A stretch of DNA of 64,000 nucleotides from Polytrichum commune (GCA_950295325.1 OX485803.1:26412001-26476000), one strand, 5' to 3'. Shown: positions 14,301 through 25,023, counted from the first letter of the stretch. Translations and numbers: made by a program. The notes: generated from the letters alone by a model not told the origin.

Positions 14301-17300
14301 CAGACAGTTGCTCAAGCTAGCTGTCTTTCCAAATTGTTTCTGGAGTCTAGATGTTCTTCAGTGACTGCTTAAGGACCAGGCATAAAAGAGTACGATGTCT
14401 CAATACAAAACGTAAAATCTTCTTATATGCTTTGGTGGAGTGCTTGTATTCAATTTCGTAACACCTGCATCACGTAGGCCATCCATGATGGCCATGAGAG
14501 CACCATCACAATCTGTATTATAGCCATAAAGCTTTCCGCCCTCTTTCCGCACTATCGTGTTCACTGCACCAATTTCCTGGAATAACTTACAAAGTCAGCT
14601 TTTATCAGGAGAATCACTAGATCTCCAAACGACAGTATTTGTCTGCAGTGTCAATCCAAATTTTACATTTTCAAATGCATACAGAAAACTCTTTTCACTA
14701 AGAAATGGCCACAGAACTTTGACATGGTTCAAAAAACCTTGGAAGTAGAGCAAGAGAAAGTTACAGTGCAGAGAACATAGAACAGGTTATTTAAACTCTT
14801 TGGAACAGGGGAGCTCCACCAACCAACCTTTGCAATGGGGTCAACTACATCGCACAAGTTAAGTGCCTCCTCCTTATGTGGTATTGTGACACTGCCACAC
14901 CCCATTCACATATTAATTTTTCTATTAACTTTGAGAGCACATCGATGATCCCAAAACAGCTTCAAGGATTCTACAGGCTACCATTGTACCTAGCAGAAGC
15001 ATTAGCTATAAGGTAGATGGGTCTTAAATGGTTACTTTTCTGACTTTTTCTAGGATATGAAGTACATGATTAGTATAAGGTGCTTAGCAAATTCAAATCA
15101 AGGCCGTAGCCACTTTCATTATATTTTTAGAGCTCATTTGAATATCTTAATCATTATCAAAGTGAAGACTCCTGTGCTCATTAAATGGTCATACAGGTCC
15201 ACACAATTATGTTGACTATTGAGCTTAGAATGATAATCATATTTTGAGCTCGTAGTCCAATCTCTTTTGAACACATGTTTCTTTCGTATTGGTTCTTGGA
15301 GCTACACCTAATCCCATACCACTCACATCGTTGGCCAACATGGTCATCTATTCCACGCCCAGGGGGTACACTCTACATTGCAATACCCACCCACGTGGGT
15401 ACACAAAAGGGGTATTAATTAGACAAGTGCCGTGCATCATACACATAGCGCGGATATTGTTAAAGGTTAAGTTCAGGTGATTGTGATGTGGTGCTTCTAA
15501 TCTGTATAAATACAATAATCGCATCACCTGGGCAGGAATACAAAATTAGGGTTCTAGACTTGTGCGTATCTTTTGGACTACTGCATATATTTGAGGCTAT
15601 ATGTAATCTCTATATTTGTATGTAAAGTCTTGTTTTTCTTGCAAATTTTCTTACATATAAAGGTATAAATTTGACAGTGACGCACACAGGTTATTTTTTA
15701 TACTAATGTAGAGTGCACCCCCTGAGATTGCACACAAACCTGAGGTAGGTGTACCTAGAACCAACACATAACCTAAACACAATCCTATGCACCACTCACA
15801 TACATTTGAAGCCCCCCAAATGTATGGGTATGGTACATACTGTTGGTTTTAGGTGTATGTACCTTAGATCGTGAATGACCTGTTGAACACAGAAACCTAC
15901 TACAAATATACTTACAAAAACCTTGTGGCACCCTGGCTGCAGGAATTGAAAGCAAACCAACTTGCACAAAGGAAAGTGTCCCTTGCAATTGCTGATTCAG
16001 CTTAACAACCTGCGATTTATGAATAAAATTTGAAAGACAATACAATACATCAAATCTACATACCGAGATATGAGGAAAGGAAAGGAAAGGAACGAAGAGG
16101 GGGTCACACCTGAATCCAGCAAAATCAGGGCTGCCATAGCCACTCAAGAAATCTTTGAGGTTCTCCACAAGAAATGGGACGAACACTGCATCTATTCCAC
16201 AGGCCTCAAAGGCTGCGTTGAATATTATTGGGCTCTTGCTGTGATAGATAGGGTTGCCTACAACACCAAACACCTTTGTGTTTTGGCCAACTTGCCTAAC
16301 CCTGTTCAGAAACATATTGCATATGTAAGGTGCCAACATAACAGATGACTACTATGATAAAATCATTAGAAATGCTATCCTTCAAGCCAAGAACTAATCA
16401 AACTCATTCGCCATGGGAGGATATATTTGAGCAAAGGAGGAAGTAACCTTGGTGACACAGGAGAGACACATACCTGTACACCTGGGCCAATTCCTGTACT
16501 GTTGGCTGCCCGGGTGCAGATTCTTGACCTTTATTTAAGGCTCCAAAAGTCAAGTAGCCACCATATTTTGGTGAGAGTATACGAGAAATCACTCCCTTTG
16601 ACCCCATCACTAAACCAATTGTTGGTGCCTGTAGACATAGTACAATTTCAGTTTTTGGACAAGCTGACACTTCACAAATGAGCTTCACAATGATAACAAA
16701 TGCAGCTGCATGCATGTGCAATCTAGGGGTATGAGTCAAGGACTTGCTTGTAATGTAGAAAGGGAGCAAAATACTCGAGAAGCATCAGTGATGTCTTGAG
16801 CTGTTGTAACGAATTTCAATATGTCTGCACCGGTGGACTGCATTTTCTCTAAAGTGCTGCCAATAGCCTCTTTGGAGGGGGTGCACTCCCAGTTATGATT
16901 TGACACAATGATCTTTGTTTGTACTGTTGCCTTCTTGGTGCCCATTGTCTTTTTAATTAATTCTTCAGCCACCTGCACATGAGGATTTTGCAACTCATGT
17001 TGACATAAAAGTAGGGTTCAAAAGAAGACCAACACCCAGTAGAGCTTACAACAGACACTAGACCTTTAATTCAACATCAACATCCTCAGCTCCAAGATTG
17101 AGGGGGGATTCTTTGAGGTTCCTCTCATTCTCGTCACACCCGTTTCGAGATTACATATAGAATAAGACAAACTTGAAGATGAAGCAACACCATAATCCAT
17201 CACGCCAGTGGCCACATTGCAGTCATCTCTTCCAAGGGATGATCACAACAGACAGCAGGATTGCTAAACCTTAAACTCGACGTCAACATACTCAGCTCCA

Positions 17301-17694
17301 AGATTGACAGCTTGTAGCAGCACATCCTGCCTTGTTTCTTCACTCCCCTTCCACAAACCACCTTCCCACTGTGCCCTGTGGAGTCCACATCCCATCCCAG
17401 CTATGAATAATGATTCAAAGCGCCCTCGGAGGATGACAGCCTAAATGTGGGGAAATTTGATCACTTTGAGTACTGGAGCCCACATTACCTCGCAGTAACG
17501 ATGACCGGCAATGGCCTGGCACTCAGAAGCGCAGGAAGGTCAGCTGAAACATCGAACTCACTCATGTGGTCTACCCGCAATTCCACCAAATCGGCACCGC
17601 TACCCTTCGCCATGTCCATCTGAGATCGCATCTCAGCCACTGTGGTCGCAGTCAGCGGTACACATATGAGGCATCCTTGCTGCTCAGGCGCCAT
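11301..17694 (-). CDS. Bifunctional 3-dehydroquinate dehydratase / shikimate dehydrogenase
   Basis: Catalyses steps 3 and 4 of the shikimate pathway (3-dehydroquinate to dehydroshikimate to shikimate, NADPH-dependent), normally in plastids. Exons in coding order: 17489-17694, 17270-17375, 16748-16972, 16474-16628, 16110-16301, 14828-14891, 14465-14576, 13539-13688, 13288-13436, 12359-12521, 11301-11359; together 527 codons with no frame break. The dehydratase half (about residues 1-225) has His130 (SNHNW) and Schiff-base Lys157 (DILKF), 27 apart as in type I enzymes. The dehydrogenase half has HSKSP (249-253), Lys299 (TIPHKE), Asp336 (NTD), GAGGAGKALAYGAK and NRNYER for NADP. The start MAPEQQGCL has no transit peptide; either it lies in an upstream exon or the enzyme is cytosolic. 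Intron 3 uses a GC donor; intron 2 holds a relic exon; introns 5 and 9 carry inverted repeats. The gene symbol varies between species, so none is given. Confidence 0.95.
12905..13225 (+). repeat. Dispersed repeat, copy in DHQ-SDH intron 9
   Basis: About 320 bp with landmarks GGTATGTGGTTTGGTG near the start, AGAGATTGGACTACATG in the middle and TTAAGACCCATCTACCTT at the end. An inverted copy occupies about 15010-15300 in intron 5; shorter or more degenerate copies are at about 10565-10680, 11866-11985 and 18655-18725. No coding capacity, so probably a non-autonomous transposon; no clear terminal repeats were found. Confidence 0.65.
15010..15300 (-). repeat. Dispersed repeat, inverted copy in DHQ-SDH intron 5
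   Basis: Reverse-complement counterpart of 12905-13225: it starts AAGGTAGATGGGTCTTAAAT and ends near TTTCGTATTGGTTCTTGG. The two copies bracket exons 6 to 9 of DHQ-SDH and would lie as complementary arms in the primary transcript. Confidence 0.65.
15360..15724. mobile_element. MITE-like element with ~20-bp terminal inverted repeats
   Basis: The left end CAGGGGGTACACTCTACATT (15360-15379) is mirrored at the right by AATGTAGAGTGCACCCCCTG (15705-15724), one mismatch over 20 bp. The 365-bp interior is AT-rich and non-coding. I could not see a convincing target-site duplication, so the superfamily is open. Single ends of the same family occur at 55826-55845 and 55995-56012. It sits in intron 5 of DHQ-SDH. 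Confidence 0.7.
15799..15826. repeat. Perfect 10-bp hairpin in DHQ-SDH intron 5
   Basis: CATACATTTG (15799-15808) and CAAATGTATG (15817-15826) pair across an 8-nt loop. The sequence after it (GGTACATACTG then TTGGTTTTAGG) resembles the right arm of the larger hairpin at 20451-20524, so both look like members of one foldback family. Confidence 0.6.
16629..16747 (-). other. GC-AG intron 3 of DHQ-SDH
   Basis: Reading exon 3 past DITDASR gives RVFCSLSTLQ, which matches the position of the family segment RVFxxxxxSQ before the next exon's APTIGLVMG. To stop there, splicing must use the donor CAA|GCAAGT at 16748/16747, not GT. The acceptor is CTACAG|GCACC at 16629/16628. GCAAGT is the usual context of plant GC donors. 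A GT 27 nt earlier (16774-16773) keeps frame but drops nine conserved residues. Confidence 0.8.
17064..17140 (-). pseudogene. Relic second copy of DHQ-SDH exon 2 inside intron 2
   Basis: About 130 bp downstream of the used exon 2 (17270-17375), the same strand encodes CDENERNLKESPLNLGAE then DVDVELK, followed by a GT donor (AAAG|GTCTAG). This parallels the real exon's ETRQDVLLQAVNLGAEYVDVEFK. The copy lacks the conserved WEGG start and has no convincing acceptor, so it is probably not spliced. Its DENER motif resembles the consensus of other plant enzymes more than the used exon does, so the duplication may be old or the two exons may have been alternatives. Confidence 0.65.
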
Positions 17695-17714
17695 CGCTGC
17701 CCTTCCCTGCACCA

Positions 17715-18400
17715 GAATCAAATACCATTCCCAATCCTCCCTATAAGTCAACTACCATCAAATCTTTCAAAAAGAATATCATCTACATGACATACACTCA
17801 CCATCCCATTCCCATCTCACAACACATCATTAGTACAACTCGCCTGTAAGGCAGACACCAATCACTCACCATTCCCATTCCTCGTACAAGTTCAACAATT
17901 ATCAAGCCTCCATAAACAAATGCACCCACATGGTATACTCTCACAATCAACCACCATTCCCATTCCTCCTATAACTTGAACAGCTATCAACTCCTTCAAA
18001 AAGAATTGCACCGACATGCCATCCATTCACAATCACTCGCCATTCCTATTAGAAGTTCAACATTCATCAACCCTCCAAAAACAAATGCACCTACATGACA
18101 TACACACACCATAACCCTCTAATTCAGCTACACAACACAATACAACTCACCTGTTAGGCAGACACCTACCACTGACAAATTCCCATTCCTCCCTACAAGT
18201 TCAACAATCATCAGATTGTCCAGAAACAAATGCACCCACCTGAGATACACTTGCAATCAACCACCACCCCCCATTCCTCCCTATACGCTCAACAACCATC
18301 AAATCCTTCTAAGAGAATTGCACCTACATGATATACACTCACGATACCTCTAATTCAGCGTCATATCACAACATAATACAGTTCACCTGTTAGGCACAAT
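17715..18400. repeat. Degenerate tandem repeat upstream of DHQ-SDH
   Basis: Units built around CCATTCCCATTCCTCC, CAACAATCATCAA and TGCACCTACATGACATAC recur roughly every 80 bp, with a larger period marked by CACCTGTTAGGCA near 17841, 18148 and 18386. On the minus strand these read as CTAACAG|GTGAGTTG, a good donor site. The array lies 5' of the first coding exon and may have multiplied part of a 5' UTR exon or promoter. Confidence 0.55.
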
Positions 18401-18866
18401 CTTGAGTCTGGCAAATCTTCCACAACTGGCCGAGACACGATGAAATCTGAGATCGGTCCCAAAGAAAAGAAAATGAAAAACAGAGGTAAACGAACTTTGT
18501 TCCGAGGGTCGATTTAATTTTCAGTGTTTTCTTTTTGAAACTTGTCACATCGACATTCTGAAATGTTTTTGAACCTTGCAACCACTTCAAAACTGCCACG
18601 CGTTCACCTAACTGATGAGTAACGTAGACGTACCTAAAATCCAACATAGCTTTGAGCAGTATGTGGTGAGGTGTGGATTTAAGAACGGACACCAAAAGAA
18701 TAAAGAGATTGGACTAATTGCAGTCGTTGCACTCCCACTAATTGCATGTTTCATATCCTACGAGCAAGAGAAAAGTATCCGAATTACAACATCGCCAGGT
18801 GAGGAATTGTGGAGAGCGTGATGAAAACAGAATAAAAGAAACTTCTCAACGCCTAGGGAAGTCCAA

Positions 18867-18940
18867 GCCCCCGTAGCTCAGTTGGTTAGAGCATCGGTCT
18901 TATGAGCCGAAGGTCGTGGGTTCGAGCCCCCCCGGGAGCA
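18867..18940 (+). tRNA. tRNA-like gene, anticodon UAU (Ile)
   Basis: A 74-nt cloverleaf: acceptor GCCCCCG/CGGGAGC with one C-A mismatch, D arm GCTC...GAGC, anticodon stem TCGGT/GCCGA with loop CTTATGA, T arm GTGGG-TTCGAGC-CCCCC with one mismatch. The A box TAGCTCAGTTGG is perfect; the B box GGTTCGAGCCC differs slightly from consensus. No intron and no encoded CCA. Mismatches in two stems suggest a decaying copy; G at position 37 is unusual for an Ile tRNA. Confidence 0.75.
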
Positions 18941-20450
18941 ATTTCCTCCAATAAAGATGTTTTGATTTGCGAGTCATGAGAAGGCAATGAGAAACGATAC
19001 ATTTCGAAACTTTTACCTTCATACACATGTATTTAAAGTATTAAGATAAGCATTCCTAATGCCCCCTCCCCACTTGACATTAGCAAATAACCAAAGACTT
19101 CCCTAAAACCCGGGTAAAGCTCCCTCGGTTATAGCGGACACGTCCGGCTATCCCAATGCACCTACAAGAACTTGCTCCGGAGATTCCAAGTAGGTTTTAG
19201 TTAAGTAGCTTTCACACGTGTTCATTATTTTATCTACCAACCAATGAATGTTGGATAGTTTTGTCCCATCCCCAAATGCCTTAATACTTACCATCGGTTT
19301 TTGTTAAAGAAGCTCTTCGTGCCCTCATAGCTAAGACTAAAAGCAACCAATCACAAGAGTGGGAGGCAACACTTTTAGAGGTCCTGCATTCTTGCCTCAT
19401 GTCTAGGTACCGATGGGAGGGTCGGTAGTTTTAGGTTAAAACCTCCACTTTTTAGCCATGCCACATCATTTGCCAACTAGGCTCGGCACTAGATAATGTC
19501 GATGGTGTGAACGCTCATTTTTAAGAACCCACTTTTAGGCTTACCTAATGTCGGGGGACGTTAAATACCCCCCACGAACTTTGGGGGGGGGGGGAATATT
19601 CTGTCAGGGGCAGCCGCCCGTCCATTTTTCTGCACCCGACCAAAAACTGTTGCCCGCCCGCCCAACTTCGAAAAAACTATTGTACTTGCATTTTTGAAGC
19701 CTACTTATCCACAAATCCTATATTGAGTGCACTTCATTTTGAAGGTCTCAAATCCAATATATATGTTCACTTCCATTGAGTAAATAAGCAATTGACTAGA
19801 TTTCGTTTTCAAAGTGAAACCACCAATAAAGCATGTAATTAACTTGGAAGTCAAAAATATTACAAAATCCTCATTAGCACTGAGGTTATAATTTATGTCA
19901 CTTACAACTGAAAGGGACTTTGTCATTCTAAAATGAAACTAAAATTTATTAAAATATTAAAATATTTTAATCTAATCTAATCTAATATCTAATATCTAAT
20001 ATATATTTAATACCTTCTACTATCACAAAGTTTTCATACGCATTTAAACTAGTTAAGTAAGATTGAATGCAACTAAGTCTAATAATTTCTGATTAATCCT
20101 AATTAATCCCAATTAAATCAGAAAATATGCTTACCAAATTAATTAAGCCTAATTAATCATAAATTATATTTACTGGAGTCGCATCGGTGGAGTGAGTGAG
20201 CAGATCGAAGGAGGCTACGAGGAGACTTAAAGATGCAAATATAACAGAGTTTCGACCACGATTCTCCCACCGTTGAACAAGAGACAGGAAGGGAGCGCAT
20301 CTTAATATGTGGGCGGGTATCGGAGCGGGCCTCACCCGGGTATGGAGCGCGGGGAGGCGGGGAGCCTCCTTGGGCGGGCAGTGAGGTGCAGGTCCCTCAC
20401 TGTCCCGCCCTTAGAGGCGGTAGGAGCCGTTATATAAGGTTGAATGCACT
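18941..20450. other. Intergenic, no gene seen
   Basis: Low-complexity stretches: a G-run near 19580, GC-rich degenerate repeats at about 19600-19660 and 20310-20420 built on GGGCGGG/CCCGCCC, and AT-rich sequence with repeated ATCTAATCTAAT at about 19970-20000. No protein similarity recognised. Confidence 0.5.
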
Positions 20451-20524
20451 AAAACCACCACTATGTTCACATGCATACATTTATTGCTTCCGAATGTATG
20501 TAGTTGGTACATAGTGGTGGTTTT
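20451..20524. repeat. Foldback hairpin with 16-bp and 8-bp stems
   Basis: AAAACCACCACTATGT (20451-20466) pairs perfectly with ACATAGTGGTGGTTTT (20509-20524). Inside, CATACATT (20474-20481) pairs with AATGTATG (20493-20500), leaving an 11-nt loop. Related to the smaller foldback at 15799-15826. No gene is adjacent. Confidence 0.7.
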
Positions 20525-22288
20525 AGGTTCAATGGCGGTTTTGGGTATACGTATTTTATTGATTTTTGGATGGCAGGCGTGGTCATTATGTCAGGTGTGT
20601 TAGTGTGCAAGTTCTATTTATGCGCTTGTATTGTGTTGGTTTTGCATTGAAGGTAGCCGACTCATTCCTGACCAATTAAGCAATTTAGCATATCTAGAGT
20701 TTAGGTGTGATCATAGTCAAAATTCCCCGTGGAGAGGAAATTAGAATAAGAAGGCATTCATATTCTTTCATAATGTTTTTCACAATGACCAACTTACTAT
20801 GAGTTATTTAAGTGGATATTCTCTTCGACCTATACTCGCGAGATAGGCTACCCTATTTCCGATCACCAATCAGTTGCAAAACCGAGAATGTTGCATTCCT
20901 ATGATCGACAAATGTGGGACCTAAATATGCTTGTAATCTAAATTTACTTGTCAGCTCAGCCACTGACATTTGGCTAAGTTGAATTTTGACCATGACATGT
21001 CAACACCAATCAAAGATTGATATTTTGATGCATGGAAATAAGTTGGCCTAAGCTGCAAAAACAAGGTGTTGGTTGGGAATAGTTCGGGTACCTTATGATC
21101 TTTTGTTCTGATTGTATTTGGTGAGTGAGTGCTTTGAGAAGCCAGCCTGGAAGAGGAATTGTAAACCTAACTTGTAAGTTTTTTGGGGGTGTAATAAGTA
21201 TTTGCTTTTGCAAAATTTGACGTGTGTTTTTGTCATCTTTTCTTATGTTGCTTCTCCTAGGGTTTGGGGGGGTGCTTATTTAATAGAAAGCTCAATAAGT
21301 AGGGGATCCCCTCAATTTTCACAATACATGACATGAGGGGCATTCTCCTACACATACTTTTGACAAGGGTCGAGAGGGAAATTTCGCATATGAATGTACT
21401 TCTTATTCATCCAACATAAGAGCCTTGAAATTGTATGTAGTATGGAGGTTTTCTTTATAGGTAATTTGGGATCAAAATTAGCTTCAAAGAAATTTGGTAG
21501 TGCAACATTTCCATGATATCGTTATTACCGATTAATGAGACGAGACTTGGTTGGAAAGTATTCTTGCACTTATTATTTAAAACGTGGAAAAACAAATTTA
21601 AATAAAATGCAAGGGTCCAAGCAAACTAACTGTTGGATAGCTAGCCACAACCATGTGAAGACAAAACAAGAGAAGATTAGTTTGGTCCAAATCATTTGAG
21701 ATGAATAAGCCACAATTCTATAAGAGGTCAAGTTCTTATGTAAAATGAATGAGAGGTGCATTCATATGCAACAACTCCCTCTCGCCCTAAGAAGATGAGA
21801 GTGAAGGCAAATTGATGAGATGCCCTTCTAAACTTGCATTGTACTTGGATTTCACAAGGTTTCACTCAATCCTCAAACTATGGAGAGTTCGATTGATTCT
21901 CAAGCTCTCGGTAGTTCAAGGAAGTGTAAAGTGACCATGCTCAAGCTCAATGATTCATGGTGTTCACATAAACTCATCCATTATGAAGATGAATAGCAAC
22001 AAACTATTCTATAACTTATAAATTGTTGTGTTTATGTGATTTGACTATGAAAATAACGTCAAAGATCGATTTAGTCTATTGATGTCAATTGAAATAGATC
22101 AGCCCTCAACATATGAAAGGCCTTCTTTTTACTAAAGCCCATTCATCCACGATGGATTGAGTTTACATAGAATCCCAAGCCCATTTGTCAAAGTGAGATA
22201 CCAAGAGTGAAAGATTTCCAAGCTCTCGTTAATTTGGGGAAGTGTGAAATGGTCATGTTCAAACCAAGATACCGTAGAATGCGACCTA
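20525..22288. other. Intergenic, no gene seen
   Basis: AT-rich. From about 21840 it contains a dispersed sequence with AGTGTAAAGTGACCATGCTC, also present at 13820-13842 in a DHQ-SDH intron and in diverged form near 22240, so it is old repeat material. Confidence 0.5.
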
Positions 22289-22453
22289 CATAACATTATT
22301 CAGATCCATAACAATGTTTTGTGGGACTGACAATATTCCATACAATATTCCCGAATATTCCTACATGCAGAGTGAATGTGGAAAATATTTGGAAATATTT
22401 TGTGGAATATTGGCAGTCCCACAAAACATGTTACAAATCTAAATAATGTTATG
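22289..22453. mobile_element. Long near-palindromic foldback element (~165 bp)
   Basis: The left arm from CATAACATTATT (22289) and the right arm ending AATAATGTTATG (22453) are reverse complements at roughly four of five positions over about 70 bp, including the run GTTTTGTGGGACTG and its complement CAGTCCCACAAAAC, with a short unpaired centre near 22365-22380. No coding capacity. This is a foldback MITE or, less likely, a small-RNA precursor. Confidence 0.75.
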
Positions 22454-23148
22454 TGCCACTTTGGTATTTAAATGTTATTCTTTCTAAGAAAAATGTGCCA
22501 CATGGCAGTCTTATATTGCTTGAGTCTCCACTATAGTTTGGCACCAAATAAGATGAACCAGAAAACACCTTATTATATCAAGAAAAAAGGATAATTCATG
22601 ACAAGCCAAGGAAGCTTGGAAGCCCATTAGGTGGGAACCCACAATACAATACTAATCCTTGACAAGCGGAGGTTGCTCCTTTGTATTCATGTCTTGGGGG
22701 GGGGGGGTTCCTATGGATTTGGGATATCTATGTAAACTCATCCAATCGGAAGATGAAAACGTAGAGACTATTTCACACCTCATGTTTTTTGTTCATTCAT
22801 CCAACCACTGTCATTATAATAAGGGAGGATTTGTCAATGAGAGAGCCTTGCATATTATGTCGACCCTTAGAGATTGACTTGAACCGAACCCATGGAGTTC
22901 AATGTGCCAAAATTAGCAAACAACATGAAGAATCTGATTATCTAGAGTATCGTAATTAACCTAGGTTGTAATATGCATGGCAATGACAACAACAACTGCC
23001 CATTGAACCCTTAAAATCCAAAGGGTGATTTCAAAACCAATTGAGATGACCAAAGATGTAAGACATTCATTGCAACACAAATTGTTGCAATGTCTATTGT
23101 TTTGGAGAGTGATCACAATTTGGAACCAAATGACAATCACCCGGTGGA
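22454..23148. other. Intergenic, no gene seen
   Basis: AT-rich with a G-run near 22690 and more fragments of the dispersed family near 22560-22680. Nothing recognisable as coding. Confidence 0.45.
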
Positions 23149-23493
23149 TCAGCATTTTGTTTTGAGCCACTTGATAACATCGGTGATGAGGCGATTATAA
23201 TCCGCCTCCGACAACAATCCAGTTGTCTGAGGATTTGGGGCCAACTTCGACGATATCGGGATAGGATTAAGGGTGGTGTCACCAACAAAATTTGTGCCGT
23301 CTTGTATCTGGTGGTCATCTTTAACCACTGTGCCTTTATTATCTACATCACCATTATAGGTTCGGGTCAGATTGAGTGTTGTATATATTTGCCTAACATT
23401 TATATTTCTTACAACACGGGCGACTCGTGCACCTTGTTTGGAATATTCAAAAGTTGGAACACATGAACCTAAGATTCTTCCCAATGCAGCCAA
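23149..23493 (-). CDS. Unidentified reading frame, about 114 aa
   Basis: Not recognised. The frame encodes NINVRQIYTTLNLTRTY, then a polar stretch, and ends SEADYNRLITDVIKWLKTKC. Composition looks protein-like, with no low complexity, and the frame stays open upstream of the first ATG-like codon to a TAG near 23523, so it could be an exon. A second, acidic frame on the same strand lies 250 bp upstream (23739-24137). A captured or decayed mobile-element gene is possible; there is no motif to support a function. Confidence 0.3.
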   Translation of the reverse strand: MAALGRILGSCVPTFEYSKQGARVARVVRNINVRQIYTTLNLTRTYNGDVDNKGTVVKDDHQIQDGTNFVGDTTLNPIPISSKLAPNPQTTGLLSEADYNRLITDVIKWLKTKC

Positions 23494-23738
23494 CCAGCTA
23501 GGGTTCTTTGGGACACTGTCCCATTTGCTCTAGATGGGTGACCCCAGCTGCGGGGGACCCCACACCAACCGAACCGGTTGAGCACCAGCTGAACCCCCGG
23601 TGTGGCCATGCTACCAGTCTCTCCTACTTGGATGCTATGAATACACATTTATTCACAAAACTTCTCAAAATTAAACAAGCTCATTCCACAATCTTTCACA
23701 AACAATTTGAAAACCAAAGCACTGAAGATTTTATTAAG

Positions 23739-24137
23739 TTACACATAAAGTGATTTTTGCAAAGGGTAAAATATGAAACCACCGTGGTGTAGCTCGGCAA
23801 GAGTCTGTTTGCTTGTGTTAATGAGGACTGGAAAATCGTCGCCGGTGGGTGCTCGATCGGTATCGGATGCCACATCATCACATACACGTGTCGCCTGGCT
23901 GGCGTCCAAGTCATCCGATGACCGGTCCAGCTCTTTAATTTCACTGTCCTCCTCCGAGGTGGACTCCTCCGAGATGGAGAGCCGGTCCAGGTCTCCGTGC
24001 CATAAGCTGGGGCTCCCGGAGCCGATCGATTTAATGGCACGTGTCAGCTCGGAGTCTGATGTTTCATCACACTCTGCAGTATTGTGTGCATACAAAGCTT
24101 TCAAAATGTGAGATTCGTGTTGTTCATAGAATAACAA
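23739..24137 (-). CDS. Unidentified acidic reading frame, about 132 aa
   Basis: Not recognised. Starts MLFYEQHESHILKALYAH, then a Ser/Glu/Asp-rich segment (SISEESTSEEDSEIKELD), and ends FIFYPLQKSLYV. The codons are locally GC-rich compared with the AT-rich flanks, which favours real coding origin. It lies in the same orientation as the unknown frame at 23149-23493 and could belong with it. No domain seen. Confidence 0.35.
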   Translation of the reverse strand: MLFYEQHESHILKALYAHNTAECDETSDSELTRAIKSIGSGSPSLWHGDLDRLSISEESTSEEDSEIKELDRSSDDLDASQATRVCDDVASDTDRAPTGDDFPVLINTSKQTLAELHHGGFIFYPLQKSLYV

Positions 24138-24331
24138 GTTCTTCCATTTGGACCGATATGTGTATGAAACTTAGAAAAGTGTGGAGAGAGTGGGGCTCAT
24201 ATAAATCGCTTGAGATCTTTGATGTTGATTCTAGAGTCATATCAACTGAACCAAAAACAAAAACAAAAACAAACAAACAAACAATAGGAAGTTCTTAAAC
24301 ATTTTCACCAACAACCTAGATGACCGTCAAG

Positions 24332-24666
24332 CTCGGGGGGGGTAGTCATTGGTTGGAGTAGCAATATACGTGCGAACAAATGATAGGGTATTTTAAAAAC
24401 ATGGGGGCTAAAAATTATAAATGAACTTAAGAGTAATATAGGGTATCAAATATGGCACTGGACATCTTTAAAGTACTATAGGGTATGAAATAATAGGAAA
24501 TTTGGAATTATAAGTAATGCAAGCCATTTTTCTATTAACCCAAAGTAGAAATTTACATAATGATAGCATGTGAAAAAAAGAAGAGAATTGAAAGTAATAC
24601 CCCCCTATAAAATAGTGGTTGTTCGCACCTATATCCTTAACTTTTTAACACACTGCCCCCCCCGAG
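24332..24666 (+). mobile_element. hAT-like MITE, copy 1 (335 bp)
   Basis: Flanked by a perfect 8-bp target duplication CCGTCAAG (24324-24331 and 24667-24674), the hallmark of hAT insertions. The ends are short inverted repeats: CTCGGGGGG on the left, CCCCCCGAG on the right. The interior is AT-rich and non-coding. A closely matching copy lies inverted at 35439-35785 with its own 8-bp duplication. Confidence 0.9.
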
Positions 24667-25023
24667 CCGTCAAGAATCCGTGGTGGTCTCGATAGTATCC
24701 CATATAAGGATCTTTTTAATTCCTCTTTGTAGAAAGATGTATTAAATACAATTTCAATCTCGTAGACCAAGTGAAAACTACACTAAAGGTGACATTTGGT
24801 GTCACTCACTATTCGGGGTTACAAATTCCTATATTTTTTTTCCTATTAGTGTGATTTTTTACCAAGGTAAAGACGTTAACGTTCTATAATGTCCAAACAA
24901 CCAATTCGACTTTTATTGGTAGAAAAATGAGATGTACAGTAAATGATTATAGCATTGCGTAATTCCAAATAGTAAGTGACACTAAGTATCATATTAAGTG
25001 TAGCTATATTACTTTGATGAGGG

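Noticed and set aside
16773-16774. GT donor ending DHQ-SDH exon 3 at CGA
   Set aside because: Keeps frame but removes nine residues conserved in the family; the GC donor 27 nt later restores them.
23520-23640. Possible 5S rRNA (GATGGGTGACCCC resembles a 5S motif)
   Set aside because: Only this short phrase matches; the rest of the 5S sequence and its internal control region are absent.
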